A stretch of DNA of 64,000 nucleotides from Bosea sp. Tri-49 (GTDB taxonomy: Bacteria > Pseudomonadota > Alphaproteobacteria > Rhizobiales > Beijerinckiaceae). The stretch lies in assembly GCF_003952665.1 (NCBI RefSeq), contig NZ_CP017946.1, positions 3,472,001 through 3,536,000 of the forward strand. The letters are read 5' to 3'. Of the stretch, positions 54,352 to 62,649 are shown one piece after another. The notes below the pieces were generated by a model. It worked only from the letters and a program-made list of their open reading frames with translations. It had not been told where the DNA came from and did no database searches. The position numbers and the translations under genes were made by a program. Each line of letters begins with the position of its first letter. Position 1 is the stretch's first letter.

Positions 54352-55386
54352 ATGAAATCGACCATCACATTTGCGCTCGTCGCCAGTACCGCGCTCGCTG
54401 GCTCCGTCGCATTCGCGCAGCAGAAGACGCTCTACGTCGCCGGCTATGGCGGCTCCTACGAGCAGGTCATGCGCAAGGAGGTCATCCCGGCCTTCGAGAA
54501 GCAGGCCAATGTCAAGGTCGAGTACGTCGCCGGCAATTCGACCGACACGCTCGCCAAGCTTCAGGCACAAAAGGGCAACCAGCAGATCGACGTCATCATC
54601 GTCGATGATGGCCCGGCCTATCAGGCGGTCTCGCTCGGCTTCTGCGGCACGCTGACCGACGCAGCGGTCTATGCCGATGTCGCTCCGGTGATGAAGTTCA
54701 AGTCGAACAAGGCGATCGGCCTCGGCATGGTCGCGACGGGCCTGTTCTACAACAAGAAGGCTTTCGAGGAGAACAAGTGGCCGGCGCCGACCTCCTGGAC
54801 CGATCTCAAGGACGCCAGGTTCCGCAAGAAGCTGGTGATCCCGCCGATCAACAACACCTACGGCCTGCACGCGCTGATCGCCTTCGCGCAACTCGGCGGT
54901 GGCGGCGAGGCCAAGATCGAAGCCGGCTTCAAGACGATCAAGGACGAGATCAACGCCAACGTCCTCGCCTATGAGCCGTCGCCGGCGAAGATGACCGAGC
55001 TCTTCCAGAACGGCCAGGCCGTGATCGGCGTCTGGGGCTCGGGCCGCGTCAAGTCCTTCGCCGATACCGGCTTCCCGGCCGAATTCGTCTATCCGAAGGA
55101 AGGCGGCTACGCACTCGGCATCGCCGGCTGCCCGGTCGAGGGCTCGAAGAACGCCGCCGAAGCCAACGCCTTCCTGCAATACATGCTGACGCCGCCGGTC
55201 CAGGTCGTCATGGCGGTCGGCGGCGGGTCGGGGCCGGCCAACACCAAGGTCACGCTGACGCCCGAGCAGCAGAAAGGCTTGCCCTATGGCGAGCAGGTCA
55301 AGCTGCTGAAGGCCGTCGACTGGGATGTCGCCAACGACAAGCGCGAGGAGTGGACGCGCCGCTGGAACCGCGAGATCGAGCGCTGA
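54352..55386 (+). CDS. Pot-type ABC substrate-binding protein, second system
   Basis: The 344-residue precursor has a signal peptide ending SVAFAQ (about residue 22) and an SBP_bac_8-type fold: LYVAGYGGSYEQVMRKEVIP, IDVIIVDDGPAYQAV, and TSWTDLKDARFRKKLVIPP. A strong ribosome site GAGGAGGGG precedes the ATG. It is the first gene of an operon that runs through the ABC subunits into a three-subunit dehydrogenase, a DAO and RidA. The ligand is probably an amine or opine-like compound. Confidence 0.95.
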   Translation: MKSTITFALVASTALAGSVAFAQQKTLYVAGYGGSYEQVMRKEVIPAFEKQANVKVEYVAGNSTDTLAKLQAQKGNQQIDVIIVDDGPAYQAVSLGFCGTLTDAAVYADVAPVMKFKSNKAIGLGMVATGLFYNKKAFEENKWPAPTSWTDLKDARFRKKLVIPPINNTYGLHALIAFAQLGGGGEAKIEAGFKTIKDEINANVLAYEPSPAKMTELFQNGQAVIGVWGSGRVKSFADTGFPAEFVYPKEGGYALGIAGCPVEGSKNAAEANAFLQYMLTPPVQVVMAVGGGSGPANTKVTLTPEQQKGLPYGEQVKLLKAVDWDVANDKREEWTRRWNREIER

Positions 55387-55413
55387 GCCGCGCCGGCGGA
55401 TCGGATCAAGCTC

Positions 55414-56457
55414 ATGTCGCATCTCGTCCTCGAAGGGCTGGGCAAGTCCTATGGCGCCGTCACGGCAGTGGAAGGGCTCGATCTTGCCGTGGAGCGCGGC
55501 GAGTTCGTCTCGCTGCTCGGCCCCTCCGGCTGTGGCAAGACCACGACCCTGCAGATGATCGCGGGCTTCGCCTCCGTCGATCGCGGACGCATCCTGCTCG
55601 ACGGCGGCGATCTCGCCGCCGTCGCCCCCAACAAGCGTGGCCTCGGCATCGTCTTCCAGAGCTACGCGCTGTTTCCGCACATGACCGTGGCGGAGAACAT
55701 CGCCTTCGGGCTCGAGATGCGTGGCATCGCCAAGGACGAACGCGAGAAGCGGACGCTGCAGGCGATGGAACTCGTCGGGCTGAAAGGCTTCGCCGAGCGC
55801 TATCCGCGGCGCATGTCGGGTGGCCAGCAGCAGCGTGTCGCGCTGGCGCGGGCGCTCGTCATCAAGCCGGCATTGCTCCTGCTCGACGAGCCGCTCTCCA
55901 ACCTCGACGCCAAGCTGCGCGAGGAGATGCAGGGCGAACTGCGCCAGATCCAGCGCACGATCGGCACCACGACCATCCTCGTGACCCATGACCAGCACGA
56001 GGCGATGGCGCTGTCCGACCGGATCGTGCTGATGAACCAGGGCCGGGTCGAACAGATCGGCGCGCCCGATGCCGTCTATGGCCGCCCCCTCAGCGCCTTC
56101 GTCGCCAACTTTCTCGGCAAGACCAATGTGCTGAGGGGGCGCTGCGAAGGCCGTGATCGGGTCATCATAGACGGATTTGCCGTCACGGTCCCCGGGGCGG
56201 AAACCGGCGAGGTCGCGCTCGCCGTCCGGCCCGAGCGTCTTGCCATCGCGCCGCCCGGCGCCTCCGGCTTTCCGGCGCGGATCACAGGGCGCGTCTTTCA
56301 GGGGGCGCATTGGCTCCTGAATGCCGAGAGCGCCGCCGGGCCGCTGATCCTGATGCGCAGCAACGACGGCGGCGACGTCCCGGCAGAGGGCGACACCGTC
56401 ATGGCCTCCTTCGCACCCGGCGATGCCGCGTTGCTCAAGGACGGAGCGGCGTCATGA
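55414..56457 (+). CDS. Pot-type ABC transporter ATP-binding protein, second system
   Basis: This 347-residue ATPase has Walker A GPSGCGKT (36-43), Q-loop VFQSYALFPHM, signature MSGGQQQR (134-141), Walker B LLLLDEP (154-160) and a C-terminal TOBE domain (about 265-340). It lies 27 bp after the binding-protein gene and overlaps the permease start as ATGA. Paralogous to the PotA-like gene at 38 kb. Confidence 0.95.
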   Translation: MSHLVLEGLGKSYGAVTAVEGLDLAVERGEFVSLLGPSGCGKTTTLQMIAGFASVDRGRILLDGGDLAAVAPNKRGLGIVFQSYALFPHMTVAENIAFGLEMRGIAKDEREKRTLQAMELVGLKGFAERYPRRMSGGQQQRVALARALVIKPALLLLDEPLSNLDAKLREEMQGELRQIQRTIGTTTILVTHDQHEAMALSDRIVLMNQGRVEQIGAPDAVYGRPLSAFVANFLGKTNVLRGRCEGRDRVIIDGFAVTVPGAETGEVALAVRPERLAIAPPGASGFPARITGRVFQGAHWLLNAESAAGPLILMRSNDGGDVPAEGDTVMASFAPGDAALLKDGAAS

Positions 56458-57320
56458 GTCTCGTCGCCAGCGAACGTAATGCGCCCTATTGGCTCGCCGC
56501 GCCGGGGCTGCTCGTCTTCCTCGGCCTCGTCATCATCCCGCTCGGGATGACGGCCCTGCTCTCCTTCTATGACTGGGGCCAGTACAAGGGCATCGTCCCG
56601 ACGTTCACGCTGAAGAACTGGGTCGAGATCGCGACCGATTCCTACTTCTTCGAAGTCTTCCTGCGCACCTTCCGCATCGCCGTCCTCGTGACGGTCGCCA
56701 CGATCCTGATCGGCGTGCCGGAAGCCTATATCCTCAACCGTATGGCGCCGGGCTGGCGCAGCATCTGCATGCTGGTCGTGATCGGCCCGCTGCTAGTCTC
56801 CGTCGTGGCGCGCACGCTCGGCTGGGCGCTGCTGCTCGGCTCGACCGGCCTGGTCAATCAGGGGCTGATGGCGCTCGGGCTGATCAGCGCGCCACTCGAA
56901 TTCATGTTCACCGAGACCGGCGTCGTCATCGCGCTCGCGCATGTGCTGATGCCCTTCATGATCCTGGCGGTCTGGGCCTCGTTGCAGCGGCTCGACCCGC
57001 AGATCGAGAATGCGGCCATGTCGCTCGGGGCCGGCTGGTGGACGATCTGGCGGCGCGTGATCCTGCCGCAGATCGTGCCCGGCATCCTCTCTGGCTCGAT
57101 CATCGTCTTCGCGCTGGCGGCGAGCGCCTTCGCCTCGCCGGCAATCATCGGCGGGCGCCGGCTCAAGGTCGCGGCAACGCTCGCCTATGACGAGTTCCTC
57201 AACACGCTGAACTGGCCGCTCGGTGCCGCGGTGGCGATGCTGCTGCTCCTCGCGCTCGTCGCCATCATCGTCGGCTCGAACCGGTTGATCGAGCGCCGCT
57301 ACGCGCAGGTGTTCGAATGA
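56454..57320 (+). CDS. Pot-type ABC permease B, second system
   Basis: This 288-residue inner-membrane subunit begins MSLVASERNAPYWLAAPGLL with about six helices and the coupling loop IENAAMSLGAGWWTIWRRVILP. PQIVPGILSGSIIVFALAAS follows. ATGA overlap with the ATPase gene. It forms the channel with the next subunit. Confidence 0.94.
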   Translation: MSLVASERNAPYWLAAPGLLVFLGLVIIPLGMTALLSFYDWGQYKGIVPTFTLKNWVEIATDSYFFEVFLRTFRIAVLVTVATILIGVPEAYILNRMAPGWRSICMLVVIGPLLVSVVARTLGWALLLGSTGLVNQGLMALGLISAPLEFMFTETGVVIALAHVLMPFMILAVWASLQRLDPQIENAAMSLGAGWWTIWRRVILPQIVPGILSGSIIVFALAASAFASPAIIGGRRLKVAATLAYDEFLNTLNWPLGAAVAMLLLLALVAIIVGSNRLIERRYAQVFE

Positions 57321-57333
57321 GGAGATCGTTCGA

Positions 57334-58134
57334 ATGAGACGCAACGGCCCCCTCGCGCTCGTCTTCCACCTCCTGTTCGTGGTCTTCATGCTGGCGCCGC
57401 TCGCCATCGTCTGTGTCGTCGCCTTCACGCCGGAGGGCTACCTCTCGCTGCCGACGCGGGGGCCGAGCCTGCGCTGGTTCAAGGCGATCCTCGGCTACCC
57501 TGAGTTCCTGCGCGCCTTCTATGCCTCGCTCTGGCTCGCGGCCCTGTCCTCCACCGCGGCGATCGCGCTCGCCGTGCCGGCGGCGCTGGCGATCGCGCGC
57601 TATCGCTTCGCCGGCCGCGAGGCGATCACGGCACTGTTCATGTCGCCCCTGATGGTGCCGCATGTCGTGCTCGGCATCGCCTTCCTGCGCTTCTTCACGC
57701 AGCTCGGCCTGTCCGGCACCTTCACCGGCCTCGTGTTGAGCCACGTCATCGTCATCATGCCCTTCGCGCTCAGGCTCGTGCTCGCCGCCTCCTACGGCAT
57801 CGACCGCAGGATCGAGCATGCGGCGATTTCGCTCGGCGCCGACACGATGACAGTGTTCCGGCGGGTGACGTTGCCGCTGATCCTGCCCGGTGTCGTCTCG
57901 GGCTGGCTGCTCGCCGCCATCAATTCCTTCGACGAAGTCACGATGACGGTGTTCATCGCCTCGCCGACCACCACCACGCTTCCCGTGCGGATGTTCCTCT
58001 ACATCCAGGACAATATCGATCCGCTGATCGCGGCCGTCTCCACCTGCCTCATCGTGCTGACCGCCGGGCTGCTCTTCGCGCTCGACCGGCTCTACGGGCT
58101 CGACCGTCTCTTCGTCGGTTCCGGAAAGGGCTGA
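57334..58134 (+). CDS. Pot-type ABC permease C, second system
   Basis: This 266-residue membrane subunit has an initial helix (LALVFHLLFVVFMLAPLAIV), SLRWFKAILGYPEF as in PotC-type proteins, and the coupling loop RRIEHAAISLGADTMTVFRR. GAGGAG lies before the ATG at 57334. The gene continues directly (2 bp) into the DAO-type dehydrogenase gene. Confidence 0.94.
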   Translation: MRRNGPLALVFHLLFVVFMLAPLAIVCVVAFTPEGYLSLPTRGPSLRWFKAILGYPEFLRAFYASLWLAALSSTAAIALAVPAALAIARYRFAGREAITALFMSPLMVPHVVLGIAFLRFFTQLGLSGTFTGLVLSHVIVIMPFALRLVLAASYGIDRRIEHAAISLGADTMTVFRRVTLPLILPGVVSGWLLAAINSFDEVTMTVFIASPTTTTLPVRMFLYIQDNIDPLIAAVSTCLIVLTAGLLFALDRLYGLDRLFVGSGKG

Positions 58135-58136
58135 TC

Positions 58137-59270
58137 ATGACTACCAACGCAAACCGGAACGAGGGCGACGTCGTCGTCATCGGCGGCGGGGTGGTCGGCG
58201 CCGCCGTCGCGCTCGGGCTTGCCCGCTCGGGCGCGCGCGTCATCGTTCTCGACGAGGGCGACGTCGCCTTCCGCGCCTCGCGCGGCAATTTCGCGCTGGT
58301 CTGGGTCCAGTCCAAGGGCCTCGGCATGCCCGAATACGCGCTCTGGACGCGTCGTTCGGCCGAGGATTGGCATGGGCTCGCGGCGATCCTGCGAGACGAG
58401 GCCGGTATCGATGTTGTCCACAGCCAGCCCGGCGGCTTCGTACCTTGTCTGTCCGAGGCCGAGCTGGAGAAGCGCACCACCGCGATGCGCCGCCTGCACA
58501 ATCTGCCGGGCCTCGCCGACTTCCCCTATGAGGTGCTGGGTCGCGCTGAGACGAAGCGTCGGCTGCCGGATATCGGCAAGGACGTCGTCGGCGCGCTCTA
58601 CAGCCCGCTCGACGGCCATGTGAACTCGCTCAAGCTCTTTCGCGCGCTGCGCGAGGCCAGCGCGCGGCACGGCGTCGACTACCGCCCGAACCACGCGGTC
58701 GCGGCGATCGAACCCTGCGACGGGGGCTTTCGCATCCGCGGCCCCTGGGGCGAAATCGCTGCCGGTAAGGTCGTGCTTGCCGCCGGCCTCGGCAATGCGC
58801 GGCTCGCGCCGATGGTCGGGCTCGATGCGCCGGTGAAGCCGAGCAAGGGCCAGATCATCGTCACCGAGAAGACTACGCCCTTCCTGCACCATCCGATGGG
58901 CACCATTCGCCAGACTGACGAGGGCGGCGTCATGATCGGCGACAGCCAGGAGGATCGCGGCTTCGACACGATCGTTGGCCAGCCGGTGATTTCGGTGATG
59001 GCCGAGCGCGCCGTGCGCACTTTCCCGCGTCTCGCCGGCCTCAACGTTGTGCGCACCTGGTCGGCGCTACGCGTGATGAGCCCGGACGGGTTCCCGATCT
59101 ACGACCAGTCGCAGAGCCATCCCGGCGCCTTCGTCGTAACCTGCCACTCCGGCGTGACCCTCGCCGCCAACCATGTCCTGACGCTCGCCCCCGCCATCCT
59201 CGCCGGTGAACTGCCCGAGATGGTCGCGAGCTTTTCCGCGCGGAGGTTCCATGTTCCGGTCCATGCGTGA
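58137..59270 (+). CDS. DAO-type FAD subunit of an HcnC/OoxB-like dehydrogenase
   Basis: The 377-residue flavoprotein has DVVVIGGGVVGAAVALGLAR (about 11-30), RASRGNFALVWVQSKGLG, and a C-terminal TCHSGVTLAANHVLTLAP. In heterotrimeric dehydrogenases (hydrogen cyanide synthase HcnABC, opine oxidases OoxAB, D-hydroxyproline dehydrogenase) this is the subunit that oxidises the amino-acid substrate. The next two genes encode the small 2Fe-2S and the large FAD/NAD subunits, confirming the assignment. It starts 2 bp after the permease stop. Confidence 0.93.
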   Translation: MTTNANRNEGDVVVIGGGVVGAAVALGLARSGARVIVLDEGDVAFRASRGNFALVWVQSKGLGMPEYALWTRRSAEDWHGLAAILRDEAGIDVVHSQPGGFVPCLSEAELEKRTTAMRRLHNLPGLADFPYEVLGRAETKRRLPDIGKDVVGALYSPLDGHVNSLKLFRALREASARHGVDYRPNHAVAAIEPCDGGFRIRGPWGEIAAGKVVLAAGLGNARLAPMVGLDAPVKPSKGQIIVTEKTTPFLHHPMGTIRQTDEGGVMIGDSQEDRGFDTIVGQPVISVMAERAVRTFPRLAGLNVVRTWSALRVMSPDGFPIYDQSQSHPGAFVVTCHSGVTLAANHVLTLAPAILAGELPEMVASFSARRFHVPVHA

Positions 59271-59559
59271 CGCCAAAGCTGGCGCCAGGCTCAGCTTCAC
59301 CTTCGATGGAAGGCCGTTGACCGGGCGCGAGGGCGACACCGTCACGGCGTCCTTGCTGGCGAACGGCGTCACGGCCTGCCGCGAAACGCCGGTCTCGGGC
59401 GTTCCCCGCGCCCCCTATTGCCTGATGGGCGTCTGCTTCGACTGCCTCGTCGTCATCGACGGCATCGGCAACCGCCAGGGCTGCCTCGTGCCCCTGCGTG
59501 AAGGCATGCGCATCGAGACCCAGCATGGCCGACGCCAGCCCGAGGAGGTGTACGGATGA
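59251..59559 (+). CDS. (2Fe-2S)-binding small subunit, HcnA-like
   Basis: The 102-residue protein has the Fer2_4-type pattern FTFDGRPLTGREGDTVTASL and cluster cysteines Cys57, Cys62, Cys65 and Cys78 (YCLMGVCFDC and RQGCL). GGAGG precedes the ATG at 59251, which lies 20 bp inside the preceding gene. It passes electrons from the DAO-type subunit to the large FAD subunit. It overlaps the next gene as ATGA. Confidence 0.94.
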   Translation: MFRSMRDAKAGARLSFTFDGRPLTGREGDTVTASLLANGVTACRETPVSGVPRAPYCLMGVCFDCLVVIDGIGNRQGCLVPLREGMRIETQHGRRQPEEVYG

Positions 59560-61016
59560 AGGCCGTGACTGCTATCGACCAACTCGCCGAAAGCTACGAT
59601 CTCGTGGTGGTCGGCGCTGGCCCGGCCGGCCTGTCGGCGGCTGCCCGCGCGGCCGAGCTAGGCGTCAACGTGCTGCTCGTCGATGAGAACCCGGCACCGG
59701 GCGGCCAGATCTATCGGGCGGTCACGATGACGCCGGTCACCGACCGCAACGTCCTCGGCACCGATTACTGGCGCGGCGCCGAGATTGTAGCGCGCTTCGA
59801 ACGTTCGCAGGCGAGCTATGCCGGAAGCTGCACGCTCTGGTCGATTGGGCCCGACGCGGCGGTCCCGGAAGGGGGTGGCTTCGAGATCGGCCTGTCGCTC
59901 GACGGCCGCGCCCGGCTGATCGGCGCGCGCCAGCTCATCCTCGCGACCGGTGCCCAGGAGCGACCCTTCCCGATCCCCGGCTGGACCTTGCCCGGGGTGA
60001 TGACGGCCGGCGCAGCGCAGATCGCATTGAAGAGCGCCGCGATTGTCCCGGCCGGACGGACCGTGATCGCCGGCTGCGGCCCGCTGCTCTATCTGCTCGC
60101 CGGACAGCTCGCGGCCGCGGGCGCCGAGATCGTCGCGGTGCTCGACACCACGCCGCGCAGCAACTGGCTGAAGGCTGCTGCCGCGCTGCCGAACTTCCTC
60201 CGTTCGCCTTATCTCGCCAAGGGTCTGAGACTGATGGCGAAGGCGCGGCGCTCGCTGCGCTTCGTCGGTGGCGTCACCGGCCTCGCGGCCGAGGGGGCTG
60301 GCAAACTCGCAGCCGTCCGGGTCGAGCGGGGCGGCAGTATCACGACCATCGCCTGCGACACGCTTCTACTGCATCAGGGCGTCATCCCGGGCGTCAATCT
60401 CTCCAATGCCGCCGGCTGCGCGCATGATTTCGATACTGTCCAGCATTGCTGGGTGCCGCGTCTCGATGATTGGCTGACCTCATCCGTACCCGGAATCGCC
60501 GTTGCGGGCGACGGTGCTGGCATCGGCGGAGCCGAAAGCGCTGCGCTACGCGGCGAGGTCGCGGCGCTTAGCGCGGCGCACAGGCTTGGCCGCTTCGATG
60601 CCCGCGAGCGCGATCGCGAGGCGGAGCCGCTGCGCGCCAAGCTGGTGCGTGCCCTGCATGGCCGGCGCTTTCTCGACTTGCTCTACAGGCCGGCGCCGCA
60701 ATTCCTTGCCCCGCGGCAGGATGAGACGATCATCTGTCGCTGCGAAGAGGTCACCGCCGGCCAGGTCCGCGACACAGCGACCCGACTCGGCGTCACCGGC
60801 CCCAACCAGATGAAGGCCTTCCTGCGCTGCGGCATGGGGCCATGCCAGGGCCGCCTCTGCGGGCCGACGGTGGTCGAGCTGATCGCCGAGGCGAACGGCA
60901 CGACGCCGGCCGAGGTCGGCTATTATCGCCTGCGCCCGCCGGTGAAGCCGGTCACATTGGCCGAGCTCGCAGCCTTGCCGCAGAGCGAAGCCGCGGTGAA
61001 AGCGGTCGTGCGATGA
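59556..61016 (+). CDS. FAD/NAD(P)-binding large subunit, HcnB/OoxA-like
   Basis: The 486-residue protein has an N-terminal FAD motif VVVGAGPAGLSAAARAAELG then APGGQIYRA, the GAQERPFPIPGWTLPGVMTAG signature, and an inner second nucleotide motif (VIAGCGPLLYLLAGQLA). At the C-terminus is a BFD-like 2Fe-2S domain with IICRCEEV and GMGPCQGRLCG (four Cys, about 393-432). This is the standard large subunit of HcnABC- and opine-oxidase-type complexes. It overlaps neighbours on both sides by ATGA, so the complex is made as a translation unit. Confidence 0.95.
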   Translation: MKAVTAIDQLAESYDLVVVGAGPAGLSAAARAAELGVNVLLVDENPAPGGQIYRAVTMTPVTDRNVLGTDYWRGAEIVARFERSQASYAGSCTLWSIGPDAAVPEGGGFEIGLSLDGRARLIGARQLILATGAQERPFPIPGWTLPGVMTAGAAQIALKSAAIVPAGRTVIAGCGPLLYLLAGQLAAAGAEIVAVLDTTPRSNWLKAAAALPNFLRSPYLAKGLRLMAKARRSLRFVGGVTGLAAEGAGKLAAVRVERGGSITTIACDTLLLHQGVIPGVNLSNAAGCAHDFDTVQHCWVPRLDDWLTSSVPGIAVAGDGAGIGGAESAALRGEVAALSAAHRLGRFDARERDREAEPLRAKLVRALHGRRFLDLLYRPAPQFLAPRQDETIICRCEEVTAGQVRDTATRLGVTGPNQMKAFLRCGMGPCQGRLCGPTVVELIAEANGTTPAEVGYYRLRPPVKPVTLAELAALPQSEAAVKAVVR

Positions 61017-62143
61017 GCGCCCAGCGCCGCAGCGCCGATGTCATCGTCATTGGTGGCGGCATCCATGGCTGCTCGACGGCGCTGCACTGCGCCTTGCGCG
61101 GCATGTCGGTGATCCTGTTGGAGAAGGATCATGCCGGCCGCCATGCCTCGGGGGTCAATGCCGGCGGCGTGCGCCAGCTCGCGCGCGATGTCGCCGAGAT
61201 CCCGCTCTCCAACGCCTCGATGGCGCTCTGGCACCGCATCGCCGAGCTGGTCGACGATGATTGCGGCTTCACTTGCGACGGGCAGGTGCTCGTCGCCGAG
61301 ACCGAGGCCGATCTTGAAGACTGCCGGGCGCGTGTTGATGACCTCACCCTGCGCGGCTTCCACCACGAGGAGCTGATCGACACGAAGGAATTGCGCCGGC
61401 TCGTTCCCGCCGTCTCGGAGACATGTCCCGGCGGCGTGGTCTCGCGCCGCGACGGCGCGGCGATCCCCTTGCGGGCGACGCAGGCCTTCAAGCGCAAGGC
61501 TCAGAATCTCGGAGCCACCATCCGCGAGGGTGTGAAGGTCGAGAAGGTCTCGCAGGACGGCGGGAACTGGCGCGTCACCACCGATGCCGGCGATTTCCTC
61601 GCCCCTCGCATCGTCAATGCTGCCGGTGCCTGGGCTGACCGCATCGCGGCCGATCTCGGCGAGCCAGTGCCACTCGAGGTGATCGCGCCGATGCTGATGA
61701 TCACGACGCCGATGCCGGCCTTCATCAAGCCGGTTGTGATCATGCGCAGCCGCAAGCTCTCCTTCAAGCAGTTCGGCAACGGCACCGTGCTGATCGGTGG
61801 CGGCTATAGCGGCACGCCACTGCGCGACGAGAACCGCACCATCCTCGACTGGCGCAAGCTCGCGACCAATGCCAGGACGGTCTGGGACGTGTTCCCGATC
61901 ATGCGCGGCGTACCCGTCGTACGGGCCTGGGCCGGCATCGAAGCCCGCATGCCGGACGACCTTCCGGTCTTCGGCGCAAGTGCCAGGCACGAGGGCGTCT
62001 ATCACCAGTTCGGCTTTTCGGCCCATGGCTTCCAGCTCGGGCCGGGTGCCGGTGCGGTCATGGCTGAGATCATCGCGACCGGCGCCAGCAACGTCCCGAT
62101 CGACGGGCTCGGCATCACCCGCTTCACGCAGCAGGCACACTGA
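61013..62143 (+). CDS. Additional DAO-type FAD oxidoreductase
   Basis: The 376-residue flavoprotein has DVIVIGGGIHGCSTALHCAL (about 9-28), HASGVNAGGVRQLARDVAEI and a C-terminal GFSAHGFQLGPGAGAVMAE. It is closer to sarcosine/glycine oxidase-like DAO enzymes than to the HcnC-like subunit at 58.1 kb. It overlaps the large-subunit stop by ATGA. Its presence after a complete three-subunit enzyme suggests a second oxidation step or an alternative catalytic subunit. Confidence 0.93.
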   Translation: MSAQRRSADVIVIGGGIHGCSTALHCALRGMSVILLEKDHAGRHASGVNAGGVRQLARDVAEIPLSNASMALWHRIAELVDDDCGFTCDGQVLVAETEADLEDCRARVDDLTLRGFHHEELIDTKELRRLVPAVSETCPGGVVSRRDGAAIPLRATQAFKRKAQNLGATIREGVKVEKVSQDGGNWRVTTDAGDFLAPRIVNAAGAWADRIAADLGEPVPLEVIAPMLMITTPMPAFIKPVVIMRSRKLSFKQFGNGTVLIGGGYSGTPLRDENRTILDWRKLATNARTVWDVFPIMRGVPVVRAWAGIEARMPDDLPVFGASARHEGVYHQFGFSAHGFQLGPGAGAVMAEIIATGASNVPIDGLGITRFTQQAH

Positions 62144-62167
62144 CCACCTCAACCCAAGGAGAAGACC

Positions 62168-62515
62168 ATGACCATCAAGCGTTCCATCCGCACGCCGATC
62201 CAGAACCGCATCGTCGAGACCGGCGACCTCGTCTTCGTCGGCGGCGTCATCGCCGACGACACCACCCAGTCGATGGGCCCGCAGACCCAGAACATCCTGG
62301 CCAAGATCGAGGGTTATCTCGGCGAGGTCGGGCTCGACCGCAAGGCGATCGTGGCCGCGCAGATCTTCGTCACCGATCTCTCGCAGAAGAAAGAGATGGA
62401 CGCCGCCTGGACCGGCTTCTTCGGCGATGACATGCCGACACGGGCGACTGTCGGTGTCGCCGATCTCGGCGGGCGTGCCTTGATCGAGGTGGTCACGACT
62501 GCAGCAAGAGCGTGA
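62168..62515 (+). CDS. RidA family enamine/imine deaminase
   Basis: The 115-residue protein has the YjgF/RidA fold: VETGDLVFVGGVIADDTTQS, QTQNILAKIEGYLGEVG, and the active-site Arg92 and Glu107 in TRATVGVADLGG and LIEVVTTAA. RidA hydrolyses reactive imine/enamine intermediates to ketones and ammonia, and such imines are the products of the flavin oxidases encoded just upstream. AAGGAGAAGACC lies before the ATG. It is the last gene of the operon begun at 54.35 kb. Confidence 0.95.
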   Translation: MTIKRSIRTPIQNRIVETGDLVFVGGVIADDTTQSMGPQTQNILAKIEGYLGEVGLDRKAIVAAQIFVTDLSQKKEMDAAWTGFFGDDMPTRATVGVADLGGRALIEVVTTAARA

Positions 62516-62649
62516 CGTCAGTATGTGGCGCCGGGCTGCCCGCCGTCGCATTCGAATAACACGCAGACGTCCGCTTCCTGGCTGGGAGGCAACGTCCGCC
62601 AATGGCGTGACGGCTACAGCTTCCTGGGTCGTTGCTGAGCTCAGGCGCA

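Noticed and set aside
58137..61016. Calling the operon hydrogen cyanide synthase (hcnABC)
   Set aside because: The subunit types fit but the gene order differs (C-A-B here), and the linked importer and RidA point to amino-acid or opine catabolism rather than cyanide production.
62516..62649. Possible terminator between ridA and DctM
   Set aside because: Only short, imperfect stems and no T-run on either strand.
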